In this document: positions 1 through 5,010 of the stretch, one piece after another
Position numbering within the stretch: the stretch's first letter is position 1
Layout of the letters: each line of letters begins with the position of its first letter
Assembly (NCBI GenBank): GCA_021799915.1
Contig: JAJYZN010000130.1
Coordinates: forward strand, 1-8,021
DNA from: Actinomycetes bacterium
GTDB taxonomy: Bacteria > Actinomycetota > Acidimicrobiia > Acidimicrobiales > RAAP-2
Direction of reading: 5' to 3'
DNA length: 8,021 bases
The notes under the pieces: model-generated
The model's database searches: none
Told to the model about the DNA's origin: nothing
What the model saw: the letters and a program-made list of their open reading frames with translations, nothing else
Made by a program: the position numbers and the translations under genes

Positions 1-935
1 GCGCGCATCTTGCCGCCGGATTCCGCCTTGAGCTGCTCAAACGCCTTGCGCAGGCCGGAATCGGTCTGCTCGTTGAAGCTGGTGATGCGGATGTAGCCGA
101 TATCGTTTTCCAGATGCGCCTTGATGACCTGGATCTTGATCACCTCGCGCGTCAGGGTGAATTCGAGCGGCTGTTCCACGCCCTCGCGCTTGATGGTCAG
201 CTTGATCTTGCTGTTCGGCGGCCCGCGCATGCGATCGACCGCGTCGTTCAGCGGCAGGCCCTGCACGGTCTTGCCGTCGAGCGAGAGGATCAGGTCGCCC
301 GCCTTGATACCGGCGCGGCTGGCCGGCGTGTCGTCGATCGGGCTGACCACCTTGATGATGCCGTTGTCCTCGGTCACTTCCAGGCCGAGGCCGCCGAACT
401 CACCGCGCGTCTGGACCTGCATGTCGCGGAAGCTTTTCGCGTTCATGTAGTTGCTGTGCGGGTCGAGGCCGGTCAGCATGCCGTTCAGCGCGTTCTCCAC
501 CAAATCGCGGTCATCGACCGGATCGACGTATTCGGCGCGCACGCGCTCGAACACGTCGGCGAACAGGTTGAGCAACTGATACGTATCGCTATGGCTGTTC
601 TCATCCGCCCAGGCGGCGGGGAACAGCGGCAGGCCGGTGTGGCGGACCAGCAGGCCAGTGGCCGGCCCCGCCGTGACGTCCACCGCCACGGATCCGGCCT
701 GGGTGGGGATCAGCGTGGCCGAGTACTGCCCTTGAGCATTGGTGGTGGCGGTTTGCGTCACTTGCGTGCCCACGGCGACGGAGACCGACGTATGGGCCAG
801 GGGACTGCCATTGTCCGTCACCGTGCCCGAGACGGTGCTCCCGTTAGCCGGCGAGGTGACGTCCACTTTCGGCGAAACGGTGTCGGCGGGAGGCGGCGGG
901 ACCGGGGTGGGGGGATGGGGCTGGGTGAGGCTCAT
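1..935 (-). CDS. Composite ORF: Pro-rich/Ig-like N-terminus fused in frame to S41 (CtpA-like) protease, partial
   Basis: The frame is open from an ATG at 935 to the left edge (311 residues visible; the C-terminal part lies outside). Residues 1-20 are Pro-rich. About 20-95 resemble a bacterial Ig-like fold (VTSPANGSTVSGTV, then NAQGQYSATL). About 96-110 end in LPLFPAAWA, which looks like the tail of a signal peptide with an AxA cleavage site, here stranded internally. From 111 on it matches the S41 family as found in Alphaproteobacteria: TYQLLNLFADVFERVR, GMLTGLDPHS, then a PDZ domain at about 168-262 (RGEFGGLGLEV, GIKAGDLILSLDG) and IGYIRITSFNEQT. The Ser/Lys catalytic region would follow outside the window, so activity cannot be judged. 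S41 proteases trim periplasmic or exported proteins at their C-termini, but this ORF has no N-terminal signal peptide. The start overlaps the dehydrogenase stop (ATGA) and has a GAAGGAG site 4 nt upstream. The fusion may be real or an assembly chimera. Confidence 0.75.
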   Translation of the reverse strand, partial: MSLTQPHPPTPVPPPPADTVSPKVDVTSPANGSTVSGTVTDNGSPLAHTSVSVAVGTQVTQTATTNAQGQYSATLIPTQAGSVAVDVTAGPATGLLVRHTGLPLFPAAWADENSHSDTYQLLNLFADVFERVRAEYVDPVDDRDLVENALNGMLTGLDPHSNYMNAKSFRDMQVQTRGEFGGLGLEVTEDNGIIKVVSPIDDTPASRAGIKAGDLILSLDGKTVQGLPLNDAVDRMRGPPNSKIKLTIKREGVEQPLEFTLTREVIKIQVIKAHLENDIGYIRITSFNEQTDSGLRKAFEQLKAESGGKMR

Positions 936-2293
936 CGTGCTCCTTCGTGGTCGGGACGGGGGTCTGGGCGGGGGTCTGGGCGGGGGTCTGGGTGCTGGTC
1001 TCGGTGCCGCTCGGGACGGGGGTCTGGGTGCTGGTCCAGGTGCCGCTCGGGACGGGGCTCGGGACGGGGCTCGGGTGGCAGGCCGAGGACCCGCTCACCG
1101 ATGATGTTCTTCTGGATCTGGTCCGAACCCCCGTAGATGGTCTCGGCCCTGGAGAACAGGAACGTCCGCTGGAAGTCGCCGAGCCCGTAGGGAGCCTCCT
1201 CCACCACCATGGACGAGGCACCGCCGGCATCCATCGCCAGCTCGCCGAGCCGGCGATGCCACCCTCCCCAGAACAGCTTGGCGATGGACGCTTCGGGCGG
1301 GGCCACCGGGCCGTCGATCCCCGACAGGCTCCGCAGCGTGTTCCAGCGCATGATGCACAGCTCGCCGTAGGCCTGGGCCAGGCGCTGGCGGAGCACGGGG
1401 TCCACACGCCCGCCGTCGCCGGTGGAGCGCCCCGAGCCGTCGCCGGGCCGACCCGTGCGCTGGGCTGCTCGCTCTTGGGTCGCCTGCACCAGTCGTTCCA
1501 GCTCGCGGCGGAAGCCGAGCTGATGGCCGAGGAGCGCGACTCCCCGCTCGAATGCCAGAGTCGCCAGGGCCACCCGCCAGCCGTCTCCGACGGCGCCCAC
1601 CACGTTGTCCCGGGAGGTTCGCGCCCCGTCGAAGAACACCTCGTTGAACTCCGAGGTGCCGGTGAGCTGGCGGATCGGCCGGACCTCCACCCCGGGCTGG
1701 TCCATGGGCACGAGCAGGTACGACAGCCCGCGATGGCGGGCAGAGCCGGGGTCGGTGCGGCAGACCACGAAGCACCAGTCGGCCTGGTGCGCGAGCGACG
1801 TCCAGACCTTCTGGCCGGTCACGATCCACTGGTCCCCGTCGAGGACCGCCCGAGTGCTCACATTGGCCAGGTCGCTGCCGGCGTCGGGCTCGGAGTACCC
1901 CTGGCACCACAGCTCGGTTCCCTGGCGGATGGGCGGCAGGTACCTGGCCTGCTGCTCGGGGGTGCCGAAATGGATCAGCGTCGGCCCGAGCAGCCCCTCG
2001 CCCAGGATGCTGACCCGTCCCGGCGCTCCGGCCCGGACGTACTCTTCGCTCCAGATCACCTGCTGGGCGATGGTGGCCCCCCGGCCTCCGTGCTCCGGTG
2101 GCCACCCGATGCAGGTCCAGTTGCCTTTGGCGAGCTCGAGCTCCCAGCGCCTGCGGACCTCGAAACCGTACGTCTCGTCCCCTGATCCCCCACGCCCTCC
2201 CAGGGCTGCGTACTCCCCCACGACGTGCTGCTCGAGCCAGCTCCGGACCTCCTGGCGGAACGCCGCGTCCTCGGGCCGGTCGATCAGGTCCAT
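932..2293 (-). CDS. Acyl-CoA dehydrogenase family protein (FadE-like) with repeat tail
   Basis: 453 residues. It is a flavoprotein of the acyl-CoA dehydrogenase superfamily, expected to oxidise an acyl-CoA (fatty acid, steroid side chain or similar) to the 2-enoyl-CoA in the cytoplasm using FAD. Visible features: N-terminal helical domain at 1-125, the CQGYSEPDAGSDLAN segment at 130-144, KVWTS at 162-166, the middle beta domain to about 225, and a C-terminal helical domain ending in AETIYGGSDQIQKNIIGER (383-401). The position of the MCAD catalytic Glu (YEG) is Gly (YGG). E249 in LAFERG is a candidate base at the IVD/LCAD-like position (inference). The normal family end is near residue 408. 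Residues 408-446 are an added P-E/D-P-R tetrapeptide repeat tail. Start: the ATG at 2293 (MDLIDRPED) matches the family start and has GAGAGG/AAGG upstream. The frame extends to 2389, but that part does not look like the family. The substrate cannot be told from sequence. Confidence 0.92.
   Translation of the reverse strand: MDLIDRPEDAAFRQEVRSWLEQHVVGEYAALGGRGGSGDETYGFEVRRRWELELAKGNWTCIGWPPEHGGRGATIAQQVIWSEEYVRAGAPGRVSILGEGLLGPTLIHFGTPEQQARYLPPIRQGTELWCQGYSEPDAGSDLANVSTRAVLDGDQWIVTGQKVWTSLAHQADWCFVVCRTDPGSARHRGLSYLLVPMDQPGVEVRPIRQLTGTSEFNEVFFDGARTSRDNVVGAVGDGWRVALATLAFERGVALLGHQLGFRRELERLVQATQERAAQRTGRPGDGSGRSTGDGGRVDPVLRQRLAQAYGELCIMRWNTLRSLSGIDGPVAPPEASIAKLFWGGWHRRLGELAMDAGGASSMVVEEAPYGLGDFQRTFLFSRAETIYGGSDQIQKNIIGERVLGLPPEPRPEPRPERHLDQHPDPRPERHRDQHPDPRPDPRPDPRPDHEGAR
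940..946 (-). promoter_or_regulatory. Ribosome binding site for the composite ORF, inside the dehydrogenase tail
   Basis: GAAGGAG on the minus strand, four bases before the ATG at 935. With the ATGA stop/start overlap at 932-935 it fixes the start of the downstream ORF and suggests translational coupling to the acyl-CoA dehydrogenase. Confidence 0.65.
951..1082 (+). repeat. 12-bp minisatellite, 11 units, inside the dehydrogenase 3' end
   Basis: Eleven contiguous 12-base units start with TC on the plus strand. The common forms are TCGGGACGGGGG/C, TCTGGGCGGGGG, TCTGGGTGCTGG and a CGGTGCCGC-ending form. Three units (starting at 999/1035, 1011/1047 and 987/1023) form a repeated 36-base super-unit. 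On the coding (minus) strand each unit gives four residues (PEPR, PERH, xDQH, PDPR), so unit gain or loss keeps the frame. The plus strand carries dense runs of 3-5 G and is G-quadruplex-prone. Confidence 0.9.
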
Positions 2294-2403
2294 CGCCTTG
2301 CCTCTCGGCCGAGAGCGCGCCGGGAGCGAGCCGGCCCAGGATGCGAGGCGGGACGGGAACGGGGCACCGCCCGGTAGGATACCGAACACGCCCGCCTCGT
2401 TTC

Positions 2404-2418
2404 TGACGGTGTGTCAGG
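2404..2418. promoter_or_regulatory. Inverted repeat CTGAC-N5-GTCAG, candidate repressor operator
   Basis: A perfect 5-bp inverted repeat (CTGACGGTGTGTCAG) lies 111 bases upstream of the dehydrogenase start, in the divergent dehydrogenase/msrB region. Its size and TGAC...GTCA arms resemble operators of TetR-family regulators, which often control acyl-CoA dehydrogenase genes in Actinobacteria. No regulator gene is in the window, so assignment to a regulator is inference. A 5-bp arm can also occur by chance. Confidence 0.35.
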
Positions 2419-2461
2419 CATTGGAGAGGTGCCCCGTGGAGTGCTGTGCACACCCGCCGCT

Positions 2462-2524
2462 CGGCACTTGGCACTTGGTACTTGGTACTTGGCACTGGGC
2501 ACTGGGCACTGGGCACTCAGCACC
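2462..2524 (+). repeat. 7-bp tandem repeat array (consensus KGGYACT), 9 units
   Basis: Nine consecutive heptamers: CGGCACT, TGGCACT, TGGTACT twice, TGGCACT, GGGCACT three times, then a degenerate CAGCACC. The array sits between the divergent dehydrogenase and msrB genes, 63 bases before the msrB ATG, and is most likely upstream of or within the msrB leader. A period of 7 fits non-coding DNA. I see no spacer structure, so it is not CRISPR-like. Confidence 0.92.
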
Positions 2525-2547
2525 CGGCGGGAGCAGGCTGGTCGCGA

Positions 2548-2561
2548 ATCGCTCGAGCGAT
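2548..2561. promoter_or_regulatory. 14-bp perfect palindrome in the msrB leader
   Basis: ATCGCTCGAGCGAT is a perfect palindrome ending 26 bases before the msrB ATG. It is flanked by GCTGG (2537-2541) and CCAGC (2562-2566). As RNA this gives a stem of about 10 bp with a 6-base bulge (TCGCGA) and a TCGA loop, just 5' of the AGGAG ribosome site at 2576-2580. It could be a repressor operator or a leader hairpin; the sequence does not decide between them. Confidence 0.45.
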
Positions 2562-2587
2562 CCAGCGGGGAGAAGAGGAGATCGAGA

Positions 2588-3073
2588 ATGGCCCCGGAGA
2601 TGCCCACGACCGACGACGAGTGGCGCCGGCGCCTGACAGCCGACCGCTACCGAGTCCTGCGTGAGAGCGCGACCGAGCCGCCGTGGACGGGCGACCTCCT
2701 CCACGTGGACGCCGACGGCGTCTTCCGGTGCGCCGGGTGCGGCGCCGAGCTGTTCTCGAGCCGGGCCAAGTTCGACTCAGGCTCCGGCTGGCCGAGCTTC
2801 GACCGGGCGCTGCACTCGGACGCGATCGTGGAATCGACCGACCGCAGCCACTTCATGACGCGCGTGGAGATCAGATGTGCCCGCTGCGGCGGCCACCTCG
2901 GCCACGTCTTCCCCGACGGCCCGACCGAGACCGGCCAGCGCTACTGCGTGAACTCACTCGCAATGGAGTTCGATGCCGGCGAGGGCTCGGCGGGGCCGCC
3001 CGGAGAGGGCTCAGAGGGCTCAGAGGGCTCGGCGGGCTCGGCGGGCTCGGCGGGAGACGCTCTCAGCGGGTGA
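2588..3073 (+). CDS. msrB: Peptide-methionine (R)-S-oxide reductase MsrB
   Basis: 161 residues. Reduces methionine-R-sulfoxide in oxidised proteins back to methionine, normally in the cytoplasm with thioredoxin as reductant. It matches the single-domain MsrB family from MPTTDDEWRRRL through YRVLRESATEPPWTG to the end of the domain near residue 130. Zinc-binding pairs are CAGC and CARC. The GHLGHVFPDGP signature is present, and the catalytic Cys is in RYCVNS. The segment SGSGWPSF has Ser where E. coli MsrB has Cys (SGCGWPSF), so the usual resolving Cys may be absent at this site. Residues after about 130 are a low-complexity Gly/Ser/Glu/Ala tail from a 9-bp repeat, not part of the family. The ATG at 2588 has AGGAG 7 bases upstream; an ATG at 2600 is an alternative. 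The 3' end overlaps the convergent small ORF by 11 bases. Confidence 0.95.
   Translation: MAPEMPTTDDEWRRRLTADRYRVLRESATEPPWTGDLLHVDADGVFRCAGCGAELFSSRAKFDSGSGWPSFDRALHSDAIVESTDRSHFMTRVEIRCARCGGHLGHVFPDGPTETGQRYCVNSLAMEFDAGEGSAGPPGEGSEGSEGSAGSAGSAGDALSG
3005..3058 (+). repeat. 9-bp tandem repeat encoding the (E/A)GS tail of MsrB
   Basis: Six 9-base units: GAGGGCTCA twice, GAGGGCTCG, GCGGGCTCG twice, and a diverged GCGGGAGAC. They give EGS EGS EGS AGS AGS in the msrB frame. A further GAGGGCTCG lies just upstream at 2981-2989. The period keeps the reading frame. Confidence 0.85.
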
Positions 3074-3305
3074 GCGCCCGCTCTGCCACCTCGAAGACCT
3101 CGGCCATGCGGTCGGCATCGACGCTGCGGCCGAGTCGGGCCAACAGCCTCTCCGCCAGGGCCAAAGCGGCGCAGATCTCGAACACCTCCGCTTTGTCGTA
3201 GGACACTCGCGGCGAAAACCGGACGGGCGGCGCCGGTGCGTGTTGTGACACTGGCGCGTTCGGTGGCGCTGGCGCGTCAAGTGGCGCCTGCGTTGCCGCG
3301 CTCAT
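3063..3305 (-). CDS. Small hypothetical protein coupled to ssb
   Basis: 80 residues; I do not recognise a family. The ATG at 3305 overlaps the ssb stop as ATGA, which supports translation after ssb. Residues 1-30 are Ala/Pro-rich and disordered-looking (APLDAPAPPNAP), partly from imperfect TGGCGC-containing repeats at about 3252-3287. Residues 33-80 (YDKAEVFEICAALALAERLLARLG, then DRMAEVFEVAERALTR in outline) look like two amphipathic helices. No signal peptide, membrane segment or metal motif is visible. Being coupled to ssb, it might act with the SSB or in DNA metabolism, but that is inference from position only. It runs convergently into msrB with an 11-base 3' overlap. Confidence 0.65.
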   Translation of the reverse strand: MSAATQAPLDAPAPPNAPVSQHAPAPPVRFSPRVSYDKAEVFEICAALALAERLLARLGRSVDADRMAEVFEVAERALTR

Positions 3306-3757
3306 GCCTCGACCGCGACCCCGTCGCTGCTCTCCTCATCCACCCGGGCCGGGCCCGGCGTGCCAGCCGCATCCACTCCGCTCCCGTCGGAGGCCGCCCG
3401 GCGCTCGGTGCGCTGCACCTCGGCGGTAGCGAACCGCAGGCTGGGCCCGATCTCCTCGGCGACGATCTCCACTTTCGAGCGGCGCTCACCCTCTTCGGTC
3501 TCCCAGGTGCGCTGCTCCAGGCGCCCGGTCACCATGACCCTCATGCCCTTGGCCAAGCTCAGCGCCGCGTTCTCGGCCAGCTCACGCCAGCAGACGACGT
3601 CGAAGAACGAGGTGCTCTCCTCCCATTCCTTGGTCTCACGGTCCTGCCATCTCCTGTTCACCGCCACGCCGAGGACGGTCGACGCATGCCCCTCTCGGGT
3701 GTACCGGATCTCGGGTTCTCTGGTGAGGTTCCCGGTGACCGTCGTGGTGTTGCTCAT
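3302..3757 (-). CDS. ssb: Single-stranded DNA-binding protein (SSB), tip-less form
   Basis: 151 residues. Binds and protects single-stranded DNA during replication, recombination and repair. The OB fold covers about residues 1-110: NTTTVTGNLTREPEIRYT, then STVLGVAVNRRWQD, TSFFDVVCWRELAENAA, GMRVMVTGRLEQRTWE, KVEIVAEEIGPSLRFATAEV, all in family order. The C-terminal tail is short and ends DEESSDGVAVEA, not the DDDIPF-like acidic-hydrophobic tip by which the main SSB recruits partner proteins. This suggests a paralogue like actinobacterial SsbB rather than the essential replicative copy. The ATG at 3757 has AGGAG 5 bases upstream; a GTG one codon earlier (3760) is too close to that site. It overlaps the next ORF by ATGA. 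Confidence 0.93.
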   Translation of the reverse strand: MSNTTTVTGNLTREPEIRYTREGHASTVLGVAVNRRWQDRETKEWEESTSFFDVVCWRELAENAALSLAKGMRVMVTGRLEQRTWETEEGERRSKVEIVAEEIGPSLRFATAEVQRTERRAASDGSGVDAAGTPGPARVDEESSDGVAVEA

Positions 3758-3765
3758 CACTGCTC

Positions 3766-3804
3766 CTCTCGCTCGTCGTCACGGGCAACTGCCCGGCGCG
3801 AGAG
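3766..3804 (-). promoter_or_regulatory. Nested hairpin in the ssb 5' leader
   Basis: An inner perfect inverted repeat CGGGCA-AC-TGCCCG (3782-3795) is enclosed by outer 7-base arms CTCTCGC (3766-3772) and GCGAGAG (3798-3804). On the ssb mRNA the 3' outer arm abuts and partly overlaps the AGGAG ribosome site (3763-3767), so folding could limit ssb translation. The inner repeat could instead be a DNA operator, though its 2-base centre cannot itself be an RNA loop. Function is inferred. Confidence 0.4.
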
Positions 3805-3913
3805 AGATTGGCAGGGTCGACTTGCCGGAGACCTATCCGCGGGCCTCACACAACTGCGAACACGGGGTCCTTGCGTCGGTCGTGAGGAAAAGCAGGATCT
3901 CGACTGTCTTCGG

Positions 3914-4966
3914 CTATGACCCGGCGCGCTCGAGCGCGTTCCTCGCCGCGGCGAACATGGCGGCGTTAGCCGCCGCGGCCGGCGGAAGCAGCTCGGAGAC
4001 GTTCGAGAACCCGTGAGCCAGACCGGCAAAGCAGCGGTGCTCCACGTCCCCCCCGGATGCCGCCATCCGCTCGGCGTACTCCCGGCCCTCGTCGCGAAGC
4101 GGATCGAGCTCGGCGGTGCCGACGTATGCCGGCGGCAGTCCCGACAGGTCCTCGGCACGCAAGGGAGCGCACCAGGGATCGGTGCGCCGGGCCGGGTCCG
4201 CGACGTAGAGGTCCCAGTACCACTGCATGTGGGTCCGCGTGAGGAAGAAGCACTCGTCTGGCTCTCGATAGGAGGGCCGCTCCAAGTCGCAGTCAGTCAC
4301 CGGGCAGATGAGGAGCTGATAGGCAAGATCTGGTCCACGCTCCTCGCGAGCCCGCAGCGCGGTGACGGCGGCCAGGTTGCCCCCGGCACTGTCACCAGCG
4401 ACAGCCACGCGGCCCGGATCGGCACCGAGCTCGGCCGCATGTTGGGCGACGTAGCACGTCGCCGCCCAGGCATCGTGCACGGCGGCTGGAAAGGGATGCT
4501 CGGGCGCAAGCCGGTAGTCCACCGACACCACGACAGCACCGACCGCGTTGGACAGCTCCCTCACAAGATGGTCATGGGTCTCCAGGCCACCCAACACCCA
4601 TCCTCCGCCGTGGAAGTACACGACGACCGGCAAATTCGGCTCGTGGCGGACGGACGCCCGGGCGTCGGCCTGGACCCCGAGAGGCCACACGATCCTCACC
4701 CGCATCGGCCCGCCGTCGCCGTCTTCGATGAGGCGTGTCTCCACCCGCCCGACCTCGGGCGGTGCGCCCAGGTCCGGGAGCGCCTCGACCGCCCGGCGAG
4801 CATCGCCCACGTCGGTGACCCCACCGCCGAGGTCCGGCCAGAGACCCCGCATCGCCATGATCACGGTGCGCGTCTGGGGGTCAAGCTCATCCACGCTGCA
4901 CCACGCTATCGAGTGGTCGGTGGGAGCGCCTGCCCTCCAGGGCGCTGCACTGCCGTGAGCGGCCAT
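3914..4966 (-). CDS. Alpha/beta hydrolase, hormone-sensitive-lipase type (HSL family) esterase
   Basis: 350 residues from the ATG at 4966. A probable cytoplasmic carboxylesterase or lipase acting on short to medium acyl esters. HSL-family marks: oxyanion-hole motif HGGGW (119-123), SVDYRLAPEHPFPA, nucleophile elbow GDSAGG with Ser193, acid Asp288 in ELDPLRDEG, and His318 in LAHGF, so the catalytic triad is complete. No signal peptide is seen. The start is uncertain. The ATG at 4966 has only a weak GGTGA site. A GTG at 4894 (residue 25) begins MDELDPQTR, closer to where family members usually start, but has no good ribosome site. It lies 44 bases after the ABC permease stop on the same strand, so it is likely in that operon. 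The substrate is unknown. Confidence 0.9.
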   Translation of the reverse strand: MAAHGSAAPWRAGAPTDHSIAWCSVDELDPQTRTVIMAMRGLWPDLGGGVTDVGDARRAVEALPDLGAPPEVGRVETRLIEDGDGGPMRVRIVWPLGVQADARASVRHEPNLPVVVYFHGGGWVLGGLETHDHLVRELSNAVGAVVVSVDYRLAPEHPFPAAVHDAWAATCYVAQHAAELGADPGRVAVAGDSAGGNLAAVTALRAREERGPDLAYQLLICPVTDCDLERPSYREPDECFFLTRTHMQWYWDLYVADPARRTDPWCAPLRAEDLSGLPPAYVGTAELDPLRDEGREYAERMAASGGDVEHRCFAGLAHGFSNVSELLPPAAAANAAMFAAARNALERAGS

Positions 4967-5010
4967 GCCGTGTCACCGCTGGACGCCGATGACGGCGAGC
5001 GCGGCCGTCC

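Noticed and set aside
114..1136. Plus-strand frame of 340 codons opposite the protease fusion
   Set aside because: Opposite strand of a frame with clear S41/PDZ homology; its C-terminus is only the translated minisatellite (GRGSG repeats).
947..2185. Long plus-strand open frame (412 codons) opposite the acyl-CoA dehydrogenase
   Set aside because: It is the complement of a clear dehydrogenase gene in GC-rich DNA, gives a low-complexity Gly/Val/Leu product at its start, and matches no family I know.
2294..2389. N-terminal extension of the dehydrogenase to 2389
   Set aside because: The added residues do not resemble the family, and the ATG at 2293 gives the normal start with a ribosome-site-like sequence.
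1095..2516. Second minus-strand frame (473 codons) overlapping the dehydrogenase
   Set aside because: Arg/Ala/Gly/Pro-rich shifted-frame product; the other frame carries all dehydrogenase motifs, and this one runs through the heptamer array.
2462..2524. CRISPR array
   Set aside because: The units are 7 bases long and contiguous, with no spacers and no cas genes nearby.
3805..3913. Terminator after the hydrolase or a sigma-70 promoter for ssb
   Set aside because: CCTCAC/GTGAGG arms exist, but with a loop of more than 30 bases and no T-run. I found no convincing -35/-10 pair at a proper spacing.
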